Assembly: GCF_001693515.2 (NCBI RefSeq)
Contig: NZ_CP042968.1
Span: 4,216,001 to 4,280,000, forward strand
Direction of reading: 5' to 3'
Length of the DNA stretch: 64,000 nucleotides
From: Bradyrhizobium paxllaeri
Lineage (GTDB): Bacteria > Pseudomonadota > Alphaproteobacteria > Rhizobiales > Xanthobacteraceae
Below the pieces are notes generated by a model. It saw nothing but the letters and a program-made list of their open reading frames with translations. It searched no databases and had not been told where the DNA came from. Made by a program: the position numbers and the translations under genes. Below are positions 26,124 to 35,339 of the stretch, in pieces. Numbering within the stretch: the first letter of the stretch is position 1; each line of letters opens with the position of its first letter.

Positions 26124-26606
26124 ATGATCTCTCGACGTGCGCTCGAGATAGCCGCCGCGGTGCTGACCGGAATCTTCGGTGCGGTGGTCATCGTGTCCAG
26201 CCTCGACAACGGCATCGGCTGGTCGAGCGCCGGCGTCGATGCCGGTACGTTTCCGTTCCTGACCGGGGTGATCATCGTGCTCGGCAGCCTCTACAATCTG
26301 GGGCAGGGCGCGCTCGGACGCGGCACCCTCTTCATCGTCAGGGTGGCCGTCACGCCGTCCGAGTTGCGTCGCCTCGCGGGATTGTTCGTTCCAGCCGCGA
26401 TCTTCGTTGCCGTCATTCCAATGGTCGGAATGTATCTCGCCTCGGCGGGCTATGTTTTTGCGGTCCTGGCATTGCCGAAACAACAATCGGTTTTGCGCGC
26501 GCTCGTCATCGCCGCGGTTACGCCGCTGGCGCTCTACGTCGTGTTCGAGCGCATGTTCCAGGTGTCGCTGCCGCACGGCGCGCTCGCCGCCGCGTTCGGT
26601 TTCTGA
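26124..26606 (+). CDS. TctB family small membrane subunit
   Basis: A 160-residue protein with four hydrophobic segments (about 7-27, 40-58, 85-105 and 112-140), matching the TctB architecture. It is the small, poorly conserved subunit of tripartite tricarboxylate transporters. It lies 11 bp after the substrate-binding protein and 11 bp before tctA, the standard gene order. The conserved DAGTFPFLTGVIIVLGSL resembles the A-x-x-FP-x motif near the first TctB loop. Confidence 0.85.
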   Translation: MISRRALEIAAAVLTGIFGAVVIVSSLDNGIGWSSAGVDAGTFPFLTGVIIVLGSLYNLGQGALGRGTLFIVRVAVTPSELRRLAGLFVPAAIFVAVIPMVGMYLASAGYVFAVLALPKQQSVLRALVIAAVTPLALYVVFERMFQVSLPHGALAAAFGF

Positions 26607-26617
26607 AGGGGCGGGCG

Positions 26618-28144
26618 ATGGAAAACCTTCAATCGCTGCTGCACGGCTTCACCATCGCGGTCACCGTTCCGCATTTGACGCTGATGGTGATCGGCGTCCT
26701 GCTCGGCATTCTCGTCGGCGTGCTGCCGGGCCTTGGTGCGCCCAACGGGGTGTCGCTGTTGTTGCCGTTGACCTTCGGCATGCAGCCGGTGTCGGCAATC
26801 ATCCTGCTGTCGAGTATGTATTGGGGCGCGCTGTTCGGCGGCTCGGTGACGTCGATCCTGTTCAACATCCCCGGCGAACCTTCCTCGGTCGCCACCACCT
26901 TCGACGGCTATCCGATGGCGCGCGACGGCCGGCCGACGACGGCGCTGGCCACCGCCTTCGGCTCGGCGGCGTTTGGCGCGCTGGTCGGCGTGATCCTGAT
27001 TACGTTTCTGGCCTCCTGGGTGGCGCAGGTGGCGCTCGCCTTCGGACCGCCAGAATACTTCGCGGTCTATTTTCTCGCCTTTGCCAGTTTCGTCGGCATG
27101 GGTGGCGCGGCGCCGATCAAGACAGTGGTGGCGCTCGCGATCGGCTTTGCCATCGCCGCGATCGGCATCGATACGGTCTCCGGCAGCGTGCGGCTCACCA
27201 TGGGTATCGACGAACTGGTCAAGGGCGTCAGCTTCGTCGTTGCCGTCATGGGGCTGTTCGGCATCGGCGAGTTGCTGATTGCGGTCGAGGAGGAGTTTCA
27301 GGCCCGCGCGGTATCGTCGCGGGTCGATTGGAAGGAAGTGTTCCGGGCGCTCGGCCGTCTGCCGCACCATGGCGTTGCGTTGCTACGCAGCGCCGCCATC
27401 GGCTGCTGGATGGGCATAACGCCAGGTGGCCCGACCGCCGCCTCCTTCATGAGCTATGGCATCGCCAAGCGCTTCTCGCGCAACGGCGCGCGTTTCGGCA
27501 CCGGCGAGGCCGAGGGCATCGTCGCGCCGGAGACCGCCGACCATGCCGCCGGCACCAGCGCGCTGTTGCCGATGCTCTCGCTAGGCATTCCCGGCTCCGC
27601 CACGGCCGCCGTCATGATGGGCGGGTTGATGATCTGGGGATTGAACCCCGGACCGATGCTGTTCGTCGATCAGAAGGATTTCGTCTGGGGGCTGATCGCC
27701 TCGATGTATGTCGGCAACATCGTCGCGGTGGCGCTGGTGCTGCTCACGGTTCCTGTGTTCGCCGCCCTGATGCGGATTCCGTTTGCCGTCATCGCGCCCC
27801 TGATCGTCATCATATGTGTCGTCGGCGCCTATTCGGTCTCCAACTCATATCTCGACGTCGTGCTGATGCTCGGCTTCGGCGTCGTCGGCTATCTCTTCAA
27901 GAAGCTGCACTATCCGTTGGCCCCATTGGTGCTGGCGATCGTGATCGGCGACAAGGCCGAGGACGCGTTCCGGCAGGCCATGCTGATGTCCAAGGGATCG
28001 CTCGGAATATTCTTTGCGAACGGGCTGGTGACGACCCTCGTTCTGGCCGGGATGGCTTTGCTGCTGCTTCCGCTCGCCCTGCAGATCGTGCGTCTGTTGC
28101 GAAAGCCGGACGTATCAGCTCAGGAGAAGGTGAGAATCATATGA
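26618..28144 (+). CDS. TctA family large permease subunit
   Basis: A 508-residue inner-membrane permease with about 12 helices. It has GILVGVLPGLGAPNGVSLLL, the hallmark G-x-LPG loop, repeated in the second half as LSLGIPGSATAAVMMGGL. The conserved SILFNIPGEPSSVATTFDGY is also present. It moves the captured acid using an ion gradient. Its stop overlaps the ATG of the PdxA-like gene (ATGA). Confidence 0.93.
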   Translation: MENLQSLLHGFTIAVTVPHLTLMVIGVLLGILVGVLPGLGAPNGVSLLLPLTFGMQPVSAIILLSSMYWGALFGGSVTSILFNIPGEPSSVATTFDGYPMARDGRPTTALATAFGSAAFGALVGVILITFLASWVAQVALAFGPPEYFAVYFLAFASFVGMGGAAPIKTVVALAIGFAIAAIGIDTVSGSVRLTMGIDELVKGVSFVVAVMGLFGIGELLIAVEEEFQARAVSSRVDWKEVFRALGRLPHHGVALLRSAAIGCWMGITPGGPTAASFMSYGIAKRFSRNGARFGTGEAEGIVAPETADHAAGTSALLPMLSLGIPGSATAAVMMGGLMIWGLNPGPMLFVDQKDFVWGLIASMYVGNIVAVALVLLTVPVFAALMRIPFAVIAPLIVIICVVGAYSVSNSYLDVVLMLGFGVVGYLFKKLHYPLAPLVLAIVIGDKAEDAFRQAMLMSKGSLGIFFANGLVTTLVLAGMALLLLPLALQIVRLLRKPDVSAQEKVRII

Positions 28145-29172
28145 ACGTGCAAAGTCCCGGCAAGCCGCTGATCGCGCTGGCGATGGGAGACCCCGCCGGC
28201 ATCAGCCCGGAGCTGACCGCCAAGCTCGCCTGCCTCGGCGAAATCCGTTCCCGCGCGCGCCTGATCGTGATCGGGGACCGCCGTGTTTTCGATGAGGGCG
28301 CGCGCGTGGCCGGCGTCGAAAGCGACCTGCCAAATGTAACGCCGTCGGCGGACCCCAAAACAATCGGCGGTGATGCCGCGTTCATGGATCTCGGCCATCT
28401 CGATCCCGCCACCATCGAACGCGGTGTCGCGAGCCAGGCCGGCGGCGCGTTCGCGCTGGAGAATTACCGCCGCGCGCTGACGCTGGCGCGCGACGGGCAG
28501 GCGGATGCGGTCTGCTTCACGCCGTTCAACAAGAAGGCGATGCGGCTGGCGCGCGCAGAGTATGATGACGAGATTGCATTCTCCGCCGAGATCGCCGGCC
28601 TGAAAACGCCGGCCAGCGAATTCAACGTGCTCGACCGGCTCTGGAATGCCCGCGTCACCTCGCACATCCCCCTCAAGGACGTCGCCTCGCGGCTGACAGT
28701 CGAGCGTATTCATCGTGCGCTGAACCTGACCGATGCCTGCATGCGACGGGCCGGTTTTGCCGAGCCTCGCATCGCCGTGGCCGGGCTGAACCCTCATGCC
28801 GGCGATGGCGGCAATTTCGGCCGCGAGGAGATCGATGTGATCGAACCCGCGGTCATGGCCGGCCGGGCCGAAGGTATCGCGGCGGAAGGGCCGTTTCCGG
28901 CGGATACGGTTTTCCTGCGCGCCAGGAACGGCGCCTTCGATGCGGTGCTGACCATGTATCACGACCAGGGCCAGATCGCGATGAAGCTGATGGGCTTCGA
29001 TCGCGGGGTGACGATCCTGGGCGGCTTCCCGTTTCCGATCTGCACGCCGGCCCACGGCACGGCCTATGACATCGCAGGCCAGGGCGTCGCCTCGGTCGGC
29101 GCCAGCCGGGCGGCCTTGTTGCTCGCGGCCGAGATGGCTGGCGCTGCCAGGGTAGGGAATCGGGCGGCGTGA
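28141..29172 (+). CDS. PdxA family dehydrogenase (PdxA2-like, catabolic context)
   Basis: A 343-residue NAD-dependent metal dehydrogenase of the 4-hydroxythreonine-4-phosphate dehydrogenase family. It has ALAMGDPAGISPE at the N-terminus and three metal-binding histidines, in TSHIPLKD, GLNPHAGDGGNFGREE and TMYHDQGQIAMK. It is translationally coupled to tctA, so a catabolic role on the imported compound is more likely than vitamin B6 synthesis. Related catabolic members include phosphorylated threonate/erythronate and TphB-type dihydrodiol dehydrogenases. The real substrate is unknown. Confidence 0.85.
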   Translation: MNVQSPGKPLIALAMGDPAGISPELTAKLACLGEIRSRARLIVIGDRRVFDEGARVAGVESDLPNVTPSADPKTIGGDAAFMDLGHLDPATIERGVASQAGGAFALENYRRALTLARDGQADAVCFTPFNKKAMRLARAEYDDEIAFSAEIAGLKTPASEFNVLDRLWNARVTSHIPLKDVASRLTVERIHRALNLTDACMRRAGFAEPRIAVAGLNPHAGDGGNFGREEIDVIEPAVMAGRAEGIAAEGPFPADTVFLRARNGAFDAVLTMYHDQGQIAMKLMGFDRGVTILGGFPFPICTPAHGTAYDIAGQGVASVGASRAALLLAAEMAGAARVGNRAA

Positions 29173-29182
29173 GCGCCCCGGT

Positions 29183-30376
29183 TTAGGTAACGGCTTTCAG
29201 TGCCGCAAAGCCGCGCTCGAGATCGGCCTTGAGATCGTCGACGTTCTCGAGGCCGATATGCAGCCGTAGCGTCGGTCCGCCGGGCGACCATTTGGTTGCG
29301 GTGCGATACTCATTGCAGTCGAACGGGATGATGAGGCTTTCGAAGCCGCCCCACGAAAAGCCCATGCCGAACAGCCTGACCGTATTGAGCAGGGTGTCGA
29401 CCGCCTGCTGCGGCACCGGCTTCAGGACAATGCTGAACAGGCCGGAGGCGCCGGTGAAGTCGCGCTTCCAGATCGCATGGCCCGGATGGCTTTCGAGCGC
29501 CGGATGCAGGACCTGCAGGACTTCCGGCCGGCTGGCGAGCCAGCGCGCCATTTCCAGGCCGGAGCGGTAGTGGTGCGCGAGCCGCACCGAGAGCGTGCGG
29601 GCGCCGCGCAGCGCCAGGAATACGTCGTCGGGCCCGGCGCAGACGCCGAGCAGGCGGATGCCCTCGGCGATCAGCGGCCACGCCTTCGCGTTCGCCGAGA
29701 TCGTGCCGAACATGATGTCGGAATGGCCGCCGATATATTTGGTGGCCGCTTGCATGCTGATGTCGACGCCCTGGTCGAGCGAGCGGTGAAACAGCGCGGT
29801 CGCCCAGGTGTTGTCGTCGATGACGAGCGCGTCCCTCGCATGTGCGACGGCGGCGATGGCGGGGATGTCGCTCATTTCGAACGACTGCGAGCCGGGCGCC
29901 TCGACCAGCACCGCCTTGGTGTTCGGCTTGAACAGTTTTTCGATTCCGGCGCCGATCAGCGGATCGAAATAGGTGACCTCGACGCCGTAGCGGGCCAGCA
30001 TGCCGTTACAGAAATTGCGCGTGGGCCGGTAGACATTGTCGGTCACCAGCAGATGGTCGCCGGCCTTCAGGACCGAGAGCAGGGTGGTGCTGATGGCGGC
30101 AAGGCCCGACGGCACCAGGCCGACACCGGCGCATTGCGGGCCCTCCAGCGACATCAGCACGTCCTGCAGCGCCCGCGTGGTCGGGCTGCCGTGGCGCCCG
30201 TAGGTGAATTCGGCGCGGTGGGCATGCAGGTCCTCGGCGGTCGGATAGAGCACGGTGGAGCCGTGGAAGACCGCCGGGTTCACGAAGCCCCTTTGCCCCT
30301 TGGTATCGCGGCCGGCAGTAACCAGCCTGGTTTCGGCTTTTTGCGGATTGGACGGGCCGTCGTTCGAAAAGCTCAT
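29183..30376 (-). CDS. metC: cystathionine beta-lyase type PLP enzyme
   Basis: A 397-residue Cys/Met-metabolism PLP enzyme (fold type I). PLP should bind Lys213 in QAATKYIGGHSD. FTYGRHGSPTTRALQD and VLVEAPGSQSFEMSDIPAI are the phosphate and cofactor regions. The family splits cystathionine to homocysteine, pyruvate and ammonia, but substrate scope among close relatives (lyases, gamma-synthases) cannot be fixed from sequence. It is convergent with the PdxA-like gene (11 bp apart) and divergent from aapJ. Confidence 0.85.
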   Translation of the reverse strand: MSFSNDGPSNPQKAETRLVTAGRDTKGQRGFVNPAVFHGSTVLYPTAEDLHAHRAEFTYGRHGSPTTRALQDVLMSLEGPQCAGVGLVPSGLAAISTTLLSVLKAGDHLLVTDNVYRPTRNFCNGMLARYGVEVTYFDPLIGAGIEKLFKPNTKAVLVEAPGSQSFEMSDIPAIAAVAHARDALVIDDNTWATALFHRSLDQGVDISMQAATKYIGGHSDIMFGTISANAKAWPLIAEGIRLLGVCAGPDDVFLALRGARTLSVRLAHHYRSGLEMARWLASRPEVLQVLHPALESHPGHAIWKRDFTGASGLFSIVLKPVPQQAVDTLLNTVRLFGMGFSWGGFESLIIPFDCNEYRTATKWSPGGPTLRLHIGLENVDDLKADLERGFAALKAVT

Positions 30377-30712
30377 GCGTTTGCATTATCCAAGACGTTA
30401 TGCCGCAGCCGCAACTTGATCGCGAAAATAGCGCCGGGCGGCGGATCGGGGCCGGCGACTTAATAACAAGACACAGAAGACGGCAGTCAACCCCTTGACC
30501 CGGCACGCTAGTCGTTCTGAGATGCGAACCAACTAACAGTCGCTGCAAGTTGAGGGGCCTGCCGCGATACCTGATCCAGCGCCTGACCGGATTGGCATGT
30601 CAAATGCACGGTCACGATGACGCTTTTCAGCGAGGGATCAGCGGGTTGGCCCCACAACGTCAGGCGTTGCCTAAAAAAGAATCTCCGGACGTCCCCTTGA
30701 AAGGCCTAGCCC
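30377..30712. other. intergenic between metC and aapJ, 336 bp
   Basis: This is a divergent promoter region. TTGACC at 30495-30500 is a candidate -35 for aapJ, but I see no matching strong -10. AAAGG lies before the aapJ ATG. I looked for a SAM-type riboswitch in front of metC and did not find recognisable core sequences. No gene is evident. Confidence 0.4.
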
Positions 30713-31729
30713 ATGAAACGCGTATCTCTGGTTGTCACCTTTGCCCTAGCCGCCGGTCTGTCGGCCCAGGCCGCCTCGGCGCAAACCCTCAAGACGGTCA
30801 AGGACCGCGGCATGCTGTCCTGCGGGGTCAGCCAGGGCCTGCCGGGCTTCTCGTCGCCGGACGACAAGGGTAACTGGACCGGCCTCGACGTCGACATCTG
30901 CCGGGCGATCGCCGCCGCCATCTTCAACGACGCCACCAAGATCAAGTTCGTGCCGCTGTCGGCCAAGGACCGTTTTACCGCATTGCAGTCGGGCGAAATC
31001 GACGTGCTGTCCCGCAACACCACCTGGACGCTGTCGCGCGATACCTCGCTCGGCGCCAACTTCACCGGCGTGACCTATTATGACGGCCAGGGTTTTCTGG
31101 TGAAGAAGTCGCTGAAGGTGAATTCGGCGCTGGAGCTGAACAGCGCTTCCGTCTGCGTGCAGACTGGCACCACGACCGAGCAGAACCTCGCCGACTACTT
31201 CAAGGGCAACAATATGAAGTATGAGGTGATCGCATTCGCGACCGCCGACGAAACCGTCAAGGCCTACGAGTCCGGCCGCTGCGACGTCTTCACATCAGAC
31301 GTCTCCCAGCTCTACGCCGAGCGCCTGAAGGTCGCCAATCCCGCCGATCACGTCGTGCTGCCCGAAGTGATCTCGAAGGAGCCGCTGGGACCGATGGTTC
31401 GCCATGGCGACGACCAGTGGTTCGACGTCGTGAAATGGACGCTTTACGCGATGGTCGGCGCTGAAGAGCTCGGCATGACCCAGAAGAACATCGACGAGAT
31501 GGCCAAGTCCGACAAACCCGAGGTCAAGCGCGCGGTCGGCACCGACGGCAATCTGGGTGAGCAACTCGGCCTGACCAAGGACTGGATGGTGCGGATCGTG
31601 AAGGCTACCGGCAACTACGGCGAATCCTTCGAGCGTAACGTCGGCGCAGGCTCCAAGCTCGGCATCGCCCGCGGCCTCAACAACCTCTGGAGCAAGGGCG
31701 GTATCCAGTACGCCCCGCCGATCCGCTAA
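30713..31729 (+). CDS. aapJ: general L-amino acid ABC transporter, substrate-binding protein
   Basis: A 338-residue periplasmic binding protein. The signal peptide is cut near AASAQ (residue 22). The mature protein shows the AapJ/BztA pattern LKTVKDRGMLSCGVSQGLPG and GLDVDICRAIAAAIF, and LSRNTTWTLSRDTSLG is a family hallmark. It binds a broad range of L-amino acids for the AapQMP complex that follows in the same operon. Position and length match the rhizobial Aap systems. Confidence 0.95.
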   Translation: MKRVSLVVTFALAAGLSAQAASAQTLKTVKDRGMLSCGVSQGLPGFSSPDDKGNWTGLDVDICRAIAAAIFNDATKIKFVPLSAKDRFTALQSGEIDVLSRNTTWTLSRDTSLGANFTGVTYYDGQGFLVKKSLKVNSALELNSASVCVQTGTTTEQNLADYFKGNNMKYEVIAFATADETVKAYESGRCDVFTSDVSQLYAERLKVANPADHVVLPEVISKEPLGPMVRHGDDQWFDVVKWTLYAMVGAEELGMTQKNIDEMAKSDKPEVKRAVGTDGNLGEQLGLTKDWMVRIVKATGNYGESFERNVGAGSKLGIARGLNNLWSKGGIQYAPPIR

Positions 31730-31753
31730 GCGCCAGCGAGAGGGGCTGCGGCG

Positions 31754-32959
31754 ATGGCCATCGAACCCCGAAAACCACCATCGCAGCTACTTCCCAGGCT
31801 GCAGCGGGCGCTGGGCGGCCGGGCAGGCTGGAGCGGCTTCGTGCTCCAGCTCCTGTTCGTCGCCGCGCTCGCCTGGATCTCCTATGAGATCGTCGCCAAT
31901 GCCCGCGCCAACCTGCAGGCGCAGCGGATCACCGCGGGCTTTGGTTTCCTTGCCAACAATGCCGGCTTTGACGTCAGCCAGAGCCTGATCCCGTATTCGG
32001 GGTCCGATCCCTACACGCGCGTCTTTGTGGTCGGCTTGCTGAACACATTGCTGGTCTCGGTGATCGGCATCTTCTTTGCCACCGTGATCGGATTCCTCGT
32101 CGCACTCGGCCGGTTGTCACCGAACTGGCTACTGTCGCGGATCGCGGGCGGCTATGTCGAACTGATCCGCAATCTGCCGCTGCTGTTCCAGATCCTGTTC
32201 TGGTATCTCGCGGTGCTCGCTGCCTTGCCCAATCCGCGGCAGAGCATTTCGATCTTCGACAGCATCTTTCTCAGCAATCGCGGCCTGGTCGTTCCGAAGC
32301 CTGTCGGACAGGCGGGGTTCGAGCCCTTCGTCGTCGCCCTGCTGGTTGCGATCGTGGCCACGATCGCACTGTGGCGATATGCGCGCCGTCAGCTCTTCCA
32401 GAGCGGCAGGGTGATCAAGGTCTGGCCCTACGCGCTTGGCATGATCATCGGCCTGCCGCTCATCAGCATGCTGATCTTCGGTATCCCCGTTACGTGGGAG
32501 GTGCCGGTGCTCAAGGGCTTCAATTTCGCCGGCGGCTCGCGCCTCATCCCGGAATTCGTGGCGCTGACGCTGGCGCTATCGACCTACACGGCGGCCTTCA
32601 TCGCCGAGATCGTGCGCGCGGGCATTCTCTCCGTGCACAAGGGCCAGATGGAAGCCGGCTCCTCGCTCGGACTGCAGCGCGGCTCGGTGCTGCGGTTGAT
32701 CGTGATCCCGCAAGCCCTGCGCGTGATCCTGCCGCCGCTGACCAACCAGTATCTTAACCTGACCAAGAACTCCTCGCTGGCGGTCGCGATCGGCTATCCC
32801 GACCTGGTCTCCGTGTTCGCCGGAACCACGCTGAGCCAGACCGGGCAGGCGATTGAAATCATCGGTATCACCATGGGCGTCTATCTCCTGATCTCGCTGG
32901 TCACCAGCGCGATCATGAGTTTCTATGGATGGCGCATCAGCCGGAGCATGGGCGGATGA
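31754..32959 (+). CDS. aapQ: general L-amino acid ABC transporter permease
   Basis: A 401-residue inner-membrane permease. The C-terminal half carries the HisMQ-type core with the EAA loop HKGQMEAGSSLGLQRGSVLR that contacts the ATPase. An N-terminal helix and a large insertion (about 155-250) are normal for AapQ. It pairs with AapM to form the channel. Its stop overlaps the aapM start by ATGA. Confidence 0.94.
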   Translation: MAIEPRKPPSQLLPRLQRALGGRAGWSGFVLQLLFVAALAWISYEIVANARANLQAQRITAGFGFLANNAGFDVSQSLIPYSGSDPYTRVFVVGLLNTLLVSVIGIFFATVIGFLVALGRLSPNWLLSRIAGGYVELIRNLPLLFQILFWYLAVLAALPNPRQSISIFDSIFLSNRGLVVPKPVGQAGFEPFVVALLVAIVATIALWRYARRQLFQSGRVIKVWPYALGMIIGLPLISMLIFGIPVTWEVPVLKGFNFAGGSRLIPEFVALTLALSTYTAAFIAEIVRAGILSVHKGQMEAGSSLGLQRGSVLRLIVIPQALRVILPPLTNQYLNLTKNSSLAVAIGYPDLVSVFAGTTLSQTGQAIEIIGITMGVYLLISLVTSAIMSFYGWRISRSMGG

Positions 32960-34467
32960 GCGACACCACCGCATCCAATTTCGTCCGCCAGGATCTGGTG
33001 CCGGAGCGGCCGGCGCCGGTGAAGACCACCGGCTTCATCGGCTTCCTGCGCACGCGGCTGTTCAATTCCCCGACCAACATCCTGATCACGATCGTCAGCG
33101 CGTTGCTGCTGTGGGTCATCGTCGTTCCCGCCATAAGATTCGCGTTCATCGACGCGGTCTGGACCGGCACGGACCGCACCGCCTGCCTGCCGAAGAATCC
33201 GAACGATGTGGTCGGCGCCTGCTGGCCCTTCATTCAGGCCAAGTTCTCGCAATTCATCTACGGCTTCTATCCGGAGCCGGAGCGCTGGCGCGTCAATCTG
33301 ACTTTCGCTCTTGCTGCGATCCTCTTGGTGCCGCTACTGATTCCGCGTTTGCCGGGAAAGGGTCCGAACGCCATCCTGTTCTTCGTAGCGCTTCCCGTCG
33401 TGGCCTTCTTCCTGCTGCGCGGCGGCGGGCTCGGCGGCTTCGGCGTGAGCTGGACGGCCGGGCTTCTTTCCGGCTTCAACGACAGTATCGGCGAGGGTGG
33501 CCGGAAGCTGGTGACCTCAGGCGAGGCCACGGCCGTCATCGGACCGCTGCTGTGGGTGATCGGCAAGCTATTGGTGCTGCTGAGCACCGTGGTGAGCTGG
33601 ATACTTCTGCCGCTGACCTGGCTGCGTGACCAGATCCAGGCCTACGGACGTCCGGTCTGGGCCGATCTCGCGGCGACCGCCGTGATCGTGTCGGCGCTGC
33701 TGTTCTGGCTGACCGGTGGCGTGCGCGCCGTGGCCACCACGCTTGCGATCTTTGTCGGTATTGCCGCCGTCATCGCAGTGATGGGGCTCGACCGTGGCGG
33801 GCTTCCGGAGGTGGATACAAGGCTGTGGGGCGGCCTGCTGGTGACGCTGGTGGTGTCGGTCGTCGGCATCGTCGCCTCGATGCCGGTCGGCATCGCGCTG
33901 GCGCTCGGGCGTCGCTCGACCATTCCGCTGATCCGGATTTTCTCGATTGCCTTTATCGAGTTCTGGCGCGGCGTGCCGCTGATCACCGTTCTGTTCTTCG
34001 CCACCTATATGCTGCCGCTGTTCGTTCCGACCGGCTTCACCATCGACGGGCTGATGCGCGCCCTGATCGGCATCGCGCTGTTCGCCGGCGCCTACCAGGC
34101 CGAGGTCATCCGCGGCGGCCTGGCGGCGATCCCGCGCGGGCAGGCGGAAGCGGCGAGCGCGCTCGGCCTGTCGTGGACCAAGACCACGGCGCTGATCGTG
34201 ATGCCGCAGGCGCTCCGCCACGTCATCCCCGGCCTCGTCAACAGCTTCATCGCGCTGTTCAAGGATACCTCGCTGGTCTCGATCGTCGCACTGTTCGATC
34301 TGCTCGGCCAGCTCAGGGCTTCCTTCAGCGACCCGGTCTGGTCGACGCCGACGACGCTGTTCACCGGCTTTGCCTTCACCGGGATCATCTATTTCGTCTT
34401 CTGTTTCGGGATGTCGCGTTACTCGCTGTTTGTCGAGAACCGGCTGAACGCCCATCGTCGCAACTGA
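32956..34467 (+). CDS. aapM: general L-amino acid ABC transporter permease, long form
   Basis: A 503-residue permease that partners AapQ. The HisMQ core occupies about 295-500, with the EAA loop PRGQAEAASALGLSWTKTTA. Before it lies a longer hydrophobic region (about 105-290) with extra predicted membrane helices. AapM of Rhizobium leguminosarum is, from memory, about 380-400 residues, so this form has roughly 100 added residues. I chose ATG 32956, which overlaps the aapQ stop. Confidence 0.92.
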   Translation: MSDTTASNFVRQDLVPERPAPVKTTGFIGFLRTRLFNSPTNILITIVSALLLWVIVVPAIRFAFIDAVWTGTDRTACLPKNPNDVVGACWPFIQAKFSQFIYGFYPEPERWRVNLTFALAAILLVPLLIPRLPGKGPNAILFFVALPVVAFFLLRGGGLGGFGVSWTAGLLSGFNDSIGEGGRKLVTSGEATAVIGPLLWVIGKLLVLLSTVVSWILLPLTWLRDQIQAYGRPVWADLAATAVIVSALLFWLTGGVRAVATTLAIFVGIAAVIAVMGLDRGGLPEVDTRLWGGLLVTLVVSVVGIVASMPVGIALALGRRSTIPLIRIFSIAFIEFWRGVPLITVLFFATYMLPLFVPTGFTIDGLMRALIGIALFAGAYQAEVIRGGLAAIPRGQAEAASALGLSWTKTTALIVMPQALRHVIPGLVNSFIALFKDTSLVSIVALFDLLGQLRASFSDPVWSTPTTLFTGFAFTGIIYFVFCFGMSRYSLFVENRLNAHRRN

Positions 34468-34477
34468 GTAGATCACC

Positions 34478-35221
34478 ATGACCGCAAACTCGATCGTCGG
34501 CATCAACGCACTCAACAAATGGTACGGCGACTTTCACGTGCTTCGCGACATCAACCTCGATGTCGCCAAGGGCGAGCGCATCGTGATCTGCGGCCCGTCA
34601 GGCTCGGGAAAGTCGACGCTGATCCGCTGCATCAATGCGCTGGAGGAATTCCAGGAAGGCCAGATCGTGGTCGAGGGCATCGAACTGGGGCCGAACCTGA
34701 AGCGGGTCGACGAGGTCCGGCGCGAGGTCGGCATGGTGTTCCAGAGCTTCAACCTGTTTCCACACCTGACGGTGCTCGAGAACTGCACCCTGGCGCCGAT
34801 CTGGGTGCGCAACATCCCGAAAAAGGACGCCGAAGCCACCGCGATGAAATTCCTGGAGCGGGTCAAGATCCCGCATCAGGCCAACAAATATCCGGGCCAG
34901 ATGTCGGGCGGTCAGCAGCAGCGCGTGGCGATTGCCCGCGCGCTGACCATGAACCCGAAGGTCATGCTGTTCGACGAGCCGACTTCGGCGCTCGATCCCG
35001 AAATGGTCAAGGAAGTGCTCGACACCATGGTCGATCTCGCCAAGGAGGGCATGACCATGCTGGTCGTCACCCACGAGATGGGATTTGCCCGCGAGGTCGC
35101 CAACCGCGTCGTGTTCATGGACGCCGGCCAGGTGATCGAGTCAAACACGCCGCGTGAGTTTTTCGCCAACCCGCAGCACGCGCGGACCAAGCTGTTCCTG
35201 AGCCAGATTTTGCGACATTAG
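34478..35221 (+). CDS. aapP: general L-amino acid ABC transporter ATPase
   Basis: A 247-residue ABC ATPase with Walker [10 protein letters not shown] (39-47), Q-loop [12 protein letters not shown], signature MSGGQQQR, Walker [15 protein letters not shown] and the switch histidine in VTHEMGF. It energises AapJQM. It is the last gene of the operon. A repeat with three hairpins follows, before the convergent cysK. Confidence 0.96.
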   Translation: MTANSIVGINALNKWYGDFHVLRDINLDVAKGERIVICGPSGSGKSTLIRCINALEEFQEGQIVVEGIELGPNLKRVDEVRREVGMVFQSFNLFPHLTVLENCTLAPIWVRNIPKKDAEATAMKFLERVKIPHQANKYPGQMSGGQQQRVAIARALTMNPKVMLFDEPTSALDPEMVKEVLDTMVDLAKEGMTMLVVTHEMGFAREVANRVVFMDAGQVIESNTPREFFANPQHARTKLFLSQILRH

Positions 35222-35229
35222 GAAGCTGT

Positions 35230-35325
35230 CGTTCCGGGGCGCGCGAAGCGCGAACCCGGAACCTCGAGATTCTCAGGGGCGCAAGGAGCGCCCCAGAGTT
35301 CGATGCTGCGCATCGCCCCGGAATG
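35230..35325. repeat. Bradyrhizobium-type palindromic repeat with three hairpins
   Basis: Outer inverted arms TTCCGGGGCG (35232-35241) and CGCCCCGGAA (35314-35323) enclose three stems: CGCGC/GCGCG (35240-35252), GGGGCGC/GCGCCCC (35276-35294) and CGATGC/GCATCG (35301-35315). It lies between the convergent aapP and cysK genes and may end transcription of both. Confidence 0.7.
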
Positions 35326-35339
35326 ACGATGCAGGGGCC

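Noticed and set aside
30377..30712. Possible SAM riboswitch upstream of metC
   Set aside because: No recognisable SAM-II or SAM-I core sequence could be found on the minus strand.
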